DNA from: Candidatus Kuenenia stuttgartensis | GTDB taxonomy: Bacteria > Planctomycetota > UBA1135 > UBA2386 | NCBI GenBank assembly: GCA_945861365.1 | Contig: CAMAUH010000261.1 | Coordinates: 1 to 6,402, forward strand | Direction of reading: 5' to 3' | Length of the DNA stretch: 6,402 nucleotides | Part shown: piece after piece, positions 1 through 5,640 of the stretch | Position numbering within the stretch: position 1 is the first letter of the stretch | How the letters are laid out: each line of letters starts with the position of its first letter | The notes under the pieces: generated by a model | The model's database searches: none | Told to the model about the DNA's origin: nothing | Seen by the model: only the letters and a program-made list of their open reading frames with translations | Translations under genes and position numbers: made by a program

Positions 1-798
1 GTCGATCTCGGGCCACGGCACCTTGGCCGCGGGCTGCAGCTGCACGGTGAACTGGCACTGCAGGATCGGGTCGTGCTGCAGCGGCGGCAGCCCGACCGGG
101 CTCGGCAACGCTTCCGCGTCGGCGGGCCGCTGGTCGGGTTGCAGCAACGCGATCCGCACGGTCGCGGTGAAGAACGCGCGCGTCGCCGGGTCGTAGACGA
201 CCGTCGCGTCGGCGACGAGGCGTTCGGCGGGCCACTTCTTGTGGAGGTCGACCAGGCGCTCGACGACCTTGCTGGCCTTCGGGTCCGGCGAGCTGATGTC
301 GGCGAAGAGGGCCGTGGCGCCCGGGCCCTGCCAGACCACGTGCAGCCGTTGCGCCGGGCGGTCGTCGAACGAAACCGCGGTGCTGCTGACGACGGTCGCG
401 TCGAGCAGGCGCCGCGACAGCGTGCGGGGCGACAGTGGGCAGTCCGGCATGTCGCCCTGCGGCTTCGTCCAGGCACCGGCGCCGGTGCGCTGCACCTGCC
501 GTTCGCCGTGCGCCAGCTGCGCGAGCTCGCCGATGCGCAACAGGTCGAGGCCGTCGCGGAAGGCACCCGAGTACTCGATCGCGGCGGCGGTGCCGTCGTC
601 GTCGCCGACCACCGCGCGCGTGGTGCCGGTGTAGGCGTGCGCCTGCTTCTGCAGCTGGTCGTCGAGGCGCCGCAGGTCGTCGAGGGCGCGGACCAGCGCG
701 CGCGCGGCCGCATCGCGCGGTGGTGCTGGCGTCACCTGCTGGGCGGTGGCAGTGGCGGCGAAGGTCGCGAGCAGCAGGACGAAGGTGTGGCTTGGCAT
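1..798 (-). CDS. Exported protein of unknown function, paralogue 2 (3' end missing)
   Basis: This reading frame runs from ATG at 796-798 to the left edge without a stop, giving 266 residues of an incomplete protein. A signal peptide is clear: a hydrophobic core FVLLLATFAATATA with a good cleavage site at ATA-QQ (19/20). A helix with many Arg, Asp and Gln (about 28-54) is followed by probable beta-rich sequence with W110, PDCPL (118-122), SFDDRP (143-148) and YDPAT (202-206). The same motifs appear in the same order in the upstream neighbour. No family or catalytic motif is recognised. The ATG is the only possible start: the nine in-frame codons between it and the neighbour's TGA include no ATG, GTG or TTG, and the signal peptide begins directly. 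The ribosome-binding site is poor, so coupled translation from the upstream gene, 27 bases away, is plausible. Codon use resembles the neighbouring genes. The C-terminus lies outside the window. Confidence 0.85.
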   Translation of the reverse strand, partial: MPSHTFVLLLATFAATATAQQVTPAPPRDAAARALVRALDDLRRLDDQLQKQAHAYTGTTRAVVGDDDGTAAAIEYSGAFRDGLDLLRIGELAQLAHGERQVQRTGAGAWTKPQGDMPDCPLSPRTLSRRLLDATVVSSTAVSFDDRPAQRLHVVWQGPGATALFADISSPDPKASKVVERLVDLHKKWPAERLVADATVVYDPATRAFFTATVRIALLQPDQRPADAEALPSPVGLPPLQHDPILQCQFTVQLQPAAKVPWPEID

Positions 799-825
799 GC
801 GTGGCGCCGTTCCGCGGTGCGCGCC

Positions 826-1803
826 TCAGTGGCCGAGCAACAGCTTCTGCCGGTCGTTCGATTCCGGCGGCGTCGCCTTGCCGTGCTGCTGCAGGCGGAT
901 CGTGTAGTCGGCGACCGACATCTTCTTGCGCGGGCGCTTGGGCAGACCGTTCTCGTAGACGAGCGGTGCGTCCGGCGCGGGATCGTCCTTGTCGTCCTCG
1001 TCGGCCGCGGCCTCGCCGCCATTGGCGACCTGGACGCCGCCGCCGGCGCGGACGATCCGGATGTTGCCCATGCGCGCATCCTCCTTCGTCCAGGCGCGGA
1101 ACTGCAGCTGGTGCACGACGCCGGTCGCCGGGTCGAGCGAGATCGCCAGATCGACTGTCGCGGTCGGGGTCGGTGCGGGCGGTCGCTTCGCGGCAGCGTT
1201 GCCGCCAGCGAGCATGAACACGCCGCCGCCCATCGCTTCACACAGCGATGCCGGTACGAGGCCGGTCCATATCGCTTCCGCGACCTGCTCATCCCGCAGC
1301 GTCACGCCGAGGATCTCGATCGGGCGGTCGTCCAGGGAGCCGACCGAACGGTGTTTGACGTCGAGGTCGAGGGTGGCCAGCTGGCTGAGCAGCAGCGGCA
1401 CGTCGGGCAGGAAGCCGACCGGGTTGCCGTCGGCGAAGCGGCGATCGCGCAGCCGCCAGTCGGTGGTGCCGTCCTTGGCGATCATGCGCTGGCCGGCGAG
1501 CACCAGCTCGTCGCCGTTCTCGCCGTCGAACAGGTAGCGCGTGCGGCCCTGGTGCCAGCTGCCTTGCAGGGCGCCAACGGCGCCGCCGCCGCGGCCTATC
1601 AGGAACTGGGCGACGGGGTCCTGCTGCTTGCCGGTCGGGCCCCACTTCGCGGTGAAGGCGGTGTCGGTCTGGGTGGCGGCCTTGTGCAGTGCGGCCTGCA
1701 GTCGCTGCTTGCCGGCGGCGAGCGGATCGGTCGCGGGGGCGGGGGATTCTTGCGCTGACAACCCGGCAGCGAAGAGCAACAACGACGGCAGCAGGATTCG
1801 CAT
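826..1803 (-). CDS. Exported protein of unknown function, paralogue 1
   Basis: I do not recognise this 325-residue protein. It begins with a clear signal peptide (MRILLPSLLLFAAGLSAQ), so it is probably exported; there is no lipobox Cys and no other membrane segment. A helical stretch (about 26-50) is followed by probable beta-rich sequence (about 78-172) with W116, PDVPL (133-137) and SLDDRP (156-161). After a less regular middle comes another strand pair around LDPAT (223-227), an acidic loop (DEDDKDDPAPD, 268-278) and a basic patch (KRPRKK, 289-294) near the C-terminus. These motifs recur in order in the next gene. No catalytic motif is visible. The alternating strands recall LolA-like half-barrels, but that is a guess. 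The start is ATG with GAGG four bases upstream; the stop is TGA. It lies 73 bases after rbfA on the same strand with no terminator between, so co-transcription is plausible. A real gene is likely; the function is unknown. Confidence 0.85.
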   Translation of the reverse strand: MRILLPSLLLFAAGLSAQESPAPATDPLAAGKQRLQAALHKAATQTDTAFTAKWGPTGKQQDPVAQFLIGRGGGAVGALQGSWHQGRTRYLFDGENGDELVLAGQRMIAKDGTTDWRLRDRRFADGNPVGFLPDVPLLLSQLATLDLDVKHRSVGSLDDRPIEILGVTLRDEQVAEAIWTGLVPASLCEAMGGGVFMLAGGNAAAKRPPAPTPTATVDLAISLDPATGVVHQLQFRAWTKEDARMGNIRIVRAGGGVQVANGGEAAADEDDKDDPAPDAPLVYENGLPKRPRKKMSVADYTIRLQQHGKATPPESNDRQKLLLGH

Positions 1804-1876
1804 GGCGCCTCGACGAATGCGGGGAGCCGGGAACTCTACGGTGGCGAAGGTCTGCGCGCAGGTCGCGCCAAGTGCT
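1804..1876 (-). other. rbfA to exported-protein gene spacer
   Basis: This 73-base spacer is where the transcript leaves the conserved translation cluster. On the minus strand it has a five-base-pair GCGCG/CGCGC inverted repeat (about 1857-1871), but no run of T follows, so it does not look like an intrinsic terminator. I find no convincing -35/-10 pair. The downstream end carries GAGG at 1808-1811, the probable ribosome-binding site of the next gene. Read-through from rbfA is therefore the simplest view. Confidence 0.5.
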
Positions 1877-2284
1877 TCACGAGGCGGGCGGTTCCGGCGG
1901 CTGGTCCGTCGGCGGCTTCTGCAGCCGTTCGTGCTCCAGCTCGCGCAGCAGCGTGTTGACGCGGATCGCGCCGCCGATGCCGTCGTCGAAGTGGAACTCG
2001 AGCCGCGGGATCGTGCGCGTGTGCAGCGATCGGCCGACTTCGCGCTGGCAGAAGCCGCGGGCGCGGTCCAGCACCTCTTCGCTGTCGCGGCGGGCGCGCG
2101 CTTCGCCGGTCGCCGTGGGGGCGATCACCGACCAGTACGCCTTGCACAGCGTGAACTCGGCGTCGAGCTCGATGCGGGTGATGGTCACGAGGCCGAGCTT
2201 CGGGTCGGCGATCTCGCGCTGCAGCACCTCGGCCAGGCGTTGCTTGATCTGCTCTTGCAGGCGGGCGATGCGGCGATCGTTCAT
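1877..2284 (-). CDS. rbfA: 30S ribosome-binding factor A
   Basis: RbfA is a small KH-fold factor that binds the immature 30S subunit and assists late 16S rRNA processing and maturation. The 135-residue product has the family pattern: an N-terminal helix (RRIARLQEQIKQRLAEVLQ, to about 22), ADPKLGLVTITRIEL (26-40), a strand around CKAYWSV (47-53), then a helix from about 66 leading into CQREVGRSLHTR and the closing TIPRLEFHFDDGI (91-103). The length is normal. After about residue 118 comes a short Pro-rich tail that is probably not part of the fold. The start is ATG (2282-2284) with only a weak AGG site five bases upstream, so translation may depend on coupling to ylxP, 25 bases away. The stop is TGA. 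The usual neighbour truB is absent: the next gene, after 73 bases, encodes an exported protein. The identification is secure. Confidence 0.95.
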   Translation of the reverse strand: MNDRRIARLQEQIKQRLAEVLQREIADPKLGLVTITRIELDAEFTLCKAYWSVIAPTATGEARARRDSEEVLDRARGFCQREVGRSLHTRTIPRLEFHFDDGIGGAIRVNTLLRELEHERLQKPPTDQPPEPPAS

Positions 2285-2309
2285 GGGAACCTGTTCACGC
2301 GGTACCGGC

Positions 2310-2603
2310 TCACCGGGGCGAGATGATCTCGAGCTGGTGGTCGGTCAGGGTGCCATCGCGCCACTCGTTCAATTCGTTGAGCAGGTGGTCCATCTGGCTG
2401 TTGATGTGCGCGATGTCGCCGCCGGCGATCACGGCGCCGAGCGTACCGATCGTGCAGTCGTCGAGGTCTTCGATCTCCGAGATCGAGACGTTGAAGGACC
2501 GGCGCAGGCGGTCCTTCAGCGACTTGATCACCGCACGCTTGTCCTTCAGCGACTCCGCGTACGGGATCTCCAGGGTGAACTGCAGCACGCCGATGTGCAG
2601 CAT
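2310..2603 (-). CDS. ylxP: DUF503 family protein (YlxP-like)
   Basis: This is a 97-residue cytoplasmic protein of the DUF503 family, called YlxP in B. subtilis, where it also sits between infB and rbfA. The family signature is clear: MLHIGVLQFTLEIP forms the first strand, then SLKDKRAVIKSLKDRLRR (18-35), then FNVSISEI (37-44), followed by a helix at about 64-81 and a last strand at about 89-94. The length is typical for the family. No enzymatic motif or membrane segment is visible. The molecular role of the family is unsettled, and its constant place among infB and rbfA suggests a link to ribosome assembly or translation, which is inference. The ATG at 2601-2603 starts the conserved first strand and has AGGAA nine bases upstream. 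It follows the infB stop by 21 bases and precedes rbfA by 25, so all three are probably co-transcribed. The stop is TGA. Confidence 0.93.
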   Translation of the reverse strand: MLHIGVLQFTLEIPYAESLKDKRAVIKSLKDRLRRSFNVSISEIEDLDDCTIGTLGAVIAGGDIAHINSQMDHLLNELNEWRDGTLTDHQLEIISPR

Positions 2604-2624
2604 GACGCGGGTTCCTGCTGGGGG

Positions 2625-5540
2625 CTATGAGCCGCCCAGCGTGCGCTTGATCAGGTCGGTCTGCACGAACTCGATGATGTCCCCGACCTTGAGGTCCTGG
2701 AAGCCATCGAGGGTCATGCCGCACTCGAACCCGGCCTTGACGTCGCGCGTGTCCTCTTCGCCGCGACGCATGCTGGCGATCTTGCCGCTCCAGACCACGG
2801 TGCCGTCGCGGGACAGGCGCGCCGTGGAGCTGCGACGGGCGATGCCGTCCGTGATGCGGCAGCCGGCGATGGTGCCGAACTTGCTCGACTTGAAAGTCGC
2901 CTTGATCTCGGCGTGGCCGATGACCGACTGCACTTCCTGCGGTGCGAGCAGGCCTTCCATGGCCGCCTTCACCTGGTCGAGCAGCTGATAGATGATGTCG
3001 TAGTAGCGGATCTCGACACCCTCGCGCTCGGCGAGTTGGCGGGCACTGCTGTCCGCGATCGTGTGGAAGCCGACGATGACGGCGCCCGAAGCCTGCGCCA
3101 GGCTGACGTCGGTCTCGTTGATGCCACCGAGTGCGCTGTGCACGAGGTTGACGCGCACTTCCGGCGTGCTGAGTTCCTCGAGGCACTTGCGCAGCGGTTC
3201 GAGCGAACCCATCGCGTCGGCCTTCAGGATCAGCTTGATCTCGCGGATGTTCTTCTCGGCGAGCTTCGCCGACAGCGTCTCCAGCGTGACCGCGGAACGT
3301 TCGGCGCGCGACAGTTCGCGCACGCGGCGTTGCTTGGCTTCGACGACTTCCTTGGCCTTCTTGGCGTCCTCGACGACGAGCAGCTTGTCGCCGGGCGACG
3401 GCAGGCGATCGAGACCGAACACCGTGATCGGCGTCGACGGGCCCGCTTCCTCGAGGTTGGTGCCGTGGTCGTCGATCATCGCGCGCACGCGGGCGAAGCT
3501 CTCACCACAGACGATCTGGTCCTTCAGGCGCAGCGTGCCGTCGGTGACGAGCAGCGTGACGACGATGCCTTGTTCCGGCGATTGCCGCGACTCGACGACG
3601 ACGCCCTTGCCGGCAGCGTCGGGACGGGCGCGCAGGTCGAGGATCTCGGACTCGAGCATCACGCGTTCGATCAGCTCGTCGAGGCCCTTGCCGGTCCTGG
3701 CCGACACTTCGATCATGCCGGTGGTGCCGCCGAACTCTTCGGCCTGCAGCCCCTTGATCATCAGCTGCTGCTTCACCTGCTTCGGCTTGCTGGACGGCAG
3801 GTCGCACTTGGTGATCGCGACGACGATCGGCACCTTCGCGGCGAGCGCGTGGTTGATCGCTTCCTCCGTCTGCGGCATCACGCCGTCGTCGCCGGCGACG
3901 ACCAGCACGACGATGTCGGTCAGCTGCGCGCCGCGGGCGCGCATCGCGGTGAACGCGGCGTGGCCCGGGGTGTCGAGGATGACGACCGATTGGCCCGCTT
4001 CGTTGGTGACCTTGTAGGCGCCGATGTGCTGCGTGATGCCGCCAGCTTCGTGCTTGGCGACATCGCTGTTGCGCAGCGCGTCCATCAGCGACGTCTTGCC
4101 GTGGTCGACGTGGCCCATGAAGGTCACGACCGGCGCGCGCAGCAGCTGCTGTTCACCTTCCGATTCCTCGACCAGCTGCTCCATCAGTTCGTCCATCGCC
4201 TCCTTGTGGGCGACGACCTTGATGTTGCGCTCGAGCTCCAGACCGACCAGCTCGACTTCCTCGTTGGTCAGCAACGAGTTGATGTTCTTGCCCATGATCT
4301 TCAGCTTCAGCATGAAGGTCTGGAGCAACTCGACGACGGTCACGCCCAAGGCGGCGGACAGCGCCTTCATCGACACCGGTTCCTCGACCTCGACCAACTT
4401 CGTCGTATCGAGCGCTGGGCCGGTCTTGCCCTTGCGCATGCCGCCAGGGCCACCGGGGCCGCCGGGGCCGCGACCCATGGGGCCGCTGCGGAAACCGCCG
4501 GGGCCAGCCGGCGGGCGGCGCAAACCGCCTGCTTGCGGCGTCGGGCGCACGCCGGTGCGCTGCTGCATCTTCTGCAGCGCCTGGCGGCGCAGATCACGCG
4601 GTGCGGCGGGGCCGGAACGGCGCGACGCGTCGCGGATGGTCTCCTGCGACAGTTCGATGCGGCCGACGACGGTCGCCTTCTTCTGCGGCACGAGGAGTCG
4701 GCGGACCGAATCCACTTCGGTCGGCGCCGCTGCGGGGGCTTGAGGCACTGGCGTGATGGGCAGGGCCGTCGAGCTCGGGGCCTTCGCGCCGGCTGCTGCA
4801 GCCGGGGCTACCGGTGCAACGGGCGCCGTCGGTCGGGCCGGCGGTGGGGTCGGGGCCGGAGTCGGAGTCGGCGGCAGCGTCGGTGCTACAGCGCGAGGGA
4901 CCGGCTTGCTGGCCGGGGCTTCGACAGCCGGCGGCGCAACGGGAGCGGCGGGCGCTTCGGCCGCGGCGATGGCCGGCTTCTGGACCACCGGGGGCACTTC
5001 GCGCGGCGCAGCCGGGGCTGGCGCTGGTGGCGCCACCGGGGCTTGGGCCTTGACCGGTGCTGGAGCTGGCGCGGGAGCCGGCGTGGGGGCCGGCGCGGGC
5101 GTCGGTGCCTGCATGGCCGGGGCTGCTGCGGGCGCTTCCGCCGACTCAGCTTCGGCTTCCGTCGGCCTGCCAGGGAGCTTGCGAGCGGGGGCCTTGGGCG
5201 GCGGCAGGCTCTTCTTCGGCAGTTCCTTGCGCTGGGCTGCCCCGGCGGCGCTCCCCGCGGCCGGAGCTTCTGCTTCGGCGGCGGTCTCCGTCGGATCTTC
5301 CGCAGCGGCGCTGAGCAGCCGCTTCTTCGGCAGCCCGGTCGGTGCGGCCTCCGGTGCCTGCGGTTGCTTGCGCAGTCCGTGGGTCGCGAGGCGCGCTTCG
5401 ATCATCATCAGGTCGGCGTCGTCGAGCACGGTCATGTGCCCCTTGACGTTCTCGAAGCCGTTGTCACGCAGCAGCTTCGCCAGATCGGGACCCTTCATCC
5501 CGTAGTCCTTCGCCAGTTCGAAGACGCGTACCTTTTTCAA
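2625..5540 (-). CDS. infB: Translation initiation factor IF-2
   Basis: IF2 is the GTPase that delivers fMet-tRNA to the 30S subunit and promotes 50S joining. The protein has 971 residues, longer than E. coli IF2 (890) because of its linker. An N-terminal IF2_N module (KKVRVFELAKDYG, to about residue 55) is followed by a Pro/Ala-rich linker (about 60-300), a Gly/Arg/Pro segment (338-368) and a second IF2_N module (about 382-445). The G domain has GHVDHGKT (476-483), DTPGH (523-527), TKCD (577-580) and SARTG (613-617). Domain II, domain III (ADAMGS near 777) and the C-terminal fMet-tRNA domain (C894, C940) follow. The start is TTG (5538-5540): the IF2_N motif begins at once, a GGGAGGAG ribosome-binding site lies nine bases upstream, and an in-frame TGA directly precedes it, so no earlier start exists. 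The stop is TAG. Two oddities are Thr instead of Asn in the G4 motif and an altered RRGEED segment at 925-930. The identification is certain. Confidence 0.98.
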   Translation of the reverse strand: MKKVRVFELAKDYGMKGPDLAKLLRDNGFENVKGHMTVLDDADLMMIEARLATHGLRKQPQAPEAAPTGLPKKRLLSAAAEDPTETAAEAEAPAAGSAAGAAQRKELPKKSLPPPKAPARKLPGRPTEAEAESAEAPAAAPAMQAPTPAPAPTPAPAPAPAPVKAQAPVAPPAPAPAAPREVPPVVQKPAIAAAEAPAAPVAPPAVEAPASKPVPRAVAPTLPPTPTPAPTPPPARPTAPVAPVAPAAAAGAKAPSSTALPITPVPQAPAAAPTEVDSVRRLLVPQKKATVVGRIELSQETIRDASRRSGPAAPRDLRRQALQKMQQRTGVRPTPQAGGLRRPPAGPGGFRSGPMGRGPGGPGGPGGMRKGKTGPALDTTKLVEVEEPVSMKALSAALGVTVVELLQTFMLKLKIMGKNINSLLTNEEVELVGLELERNIKVVAHKEAMDELMEQLVEESEGEQQLLRAPVVTFMGHVDHGKTSLMDALRNSDVAKHEAGGITQHIGAYKVTNEAGQSVVILDTPGHAAFTAMRARGAQLTDIVVLVVAGDDGVMPQTEEAINHALAAKVPIVVAITKCDLPSSKPKQVKQQLMIKGLQAEEFGGTTGMIEVSARTGKGLDELIERVMLESEILDLRARPDAAGKGVVVESRQSPEQGIVVTLLVTDGTLRLKDQIVCGESFARVRAMIDDHGTNLEEAGPSTPITVFGLDRLPSPGDKLLVVEDAKKAKEVVEAKQRRVRELSRAERSAVTLETLSAKLAEKNIREIKLILKADAMGSLEPLRKCLEELSTPEVRVNLVHSALGGINETDVSLAQASGAVIVGFHTIADSSARQLAEREGVEIRYYDIIYQLLDQVKAAMEGLLAPQEVQSVIGHAEIKATFKSSKFGTIAGCRITDGIARRSSTARLSRDGTVVWSGKIASMRRGEEDTRDVKAGFECGMTLDGFQDLKVGDIIEFVQTDLIKRTLGGS
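4437..4529 (-). repeat. infB: Gly/Pro/Arg-rich segment of IF2 with GGP triplets
   Basis: Residues 338-368 of IF2 are rich in Gly, Pro and Arg and end in a run of GGP triplets before M368. The segment sits just before the second IF2_N module and is basic and probably disordered. Similar Arg/Gly-rich linkers are known in long bacterial IF2 proteins. Nucleic-acid or ribosome contact by this segment is possible but is inference only. Confidence 0.7.
5055..5108 (-). repeat. infB: Ala-Pro dipeptide tract in the IF2 linker
   Basis: Residues 145-162 of IF2 are almost purely alternating Ala and Pro with two Thr substitutions, written mainly with GCN and CCN codons. On the DNA this is a degenerate six-base repeat of the form GGNGCN on the plus strand. 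It lies within a wider Pro/Ala-rich linker (about residues 60-300) joining the N-terminal module to the conserved core. Such a segment is expected to be extended and poorly conserved. Repeat slippage could change its length between strains without breaking the frame. Confidence 0.8.
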
Positions 5541-5543
5541 TCA

Positions 5544-5640
5544 GCTTTGCTCCTCCCGGTAGGCCCTTTGTCGTGCGAGTGCACGGGCCGCGGGAATGTC
5601 GTAGGTCAGGGGTGTTGGCGCGGGAACAGGAAGGTAAGGC
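5544..5640 (-). other. nusA-infB intergenic region
   Basis: These bases separate the nusA stop from the bases just before infB. In many bacteria this place holds ylxR and an L7Ae-like gene; here no start codon opens a credible gene. The infB frame stays open upstream of the TGA at 5541-5543 and into the nusA tail, but without a ribosome-binding site or recognisable protein. Apart from the infB ribosome-binding site at the downstream end I see no promoter or terminator hairpin. Confidence 0.6.
5550..5557 (-). promoter_or_regulatory. Strong Shine-Dalgarno site for infB
   Basis: The minus strand reads GGGAGGAG here, followed by nine bases (caaagctga) and the TTG start at 5538-5540. It is the strongest ribosome-binding site in the window and decides the start codon: an in-frame TGA (5541-5543) rules out anything upstream, and the next in-frame ATG is at codon 15, inside the conserved IF2_N motif. 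For comparison, ylxP has AGGAA nine bases from its ATG, rbfA only AGG, and the first exported-protein gene GAGG at a short four-base spacing. Confidence 0.85.

Noticed and set aside
73..1758. A 561-codon open frame on the plus strand opposite both exported-protein genes
   Set aside because: It is codon-aligned with the two minus-strand genes, which share a frame. The minus-strand products have good signal peptides and shared motifs, while the plus-strand translation is Arg/Val/Gly-rich with no recognisable domain.
798..1811. GGCGCC palindrome close upstream of both exported-protein starts (1804-1809 and 803-808)
   Set aside because: The distances to the ATG differ (zero versus four bases), and a GC-only hexamer is expected often in this sequence, so a shared operator is not supported.
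1857..1871. Inverted repeat GCGCG/CGCGC after rbfA as a possible terminator
   Set aside because: The stem is only five base pairs, no T-run follows, and such repeats are common by chance in sequence this rich in G and C.
2281..3186. A 301-codon open frame on the minus strand overlapping the infB 3' end, ylxP and rbfA start
   Set aside because: It overlaps well-identified genes in another frame, and its translation is Arg/His-rich without domain character.
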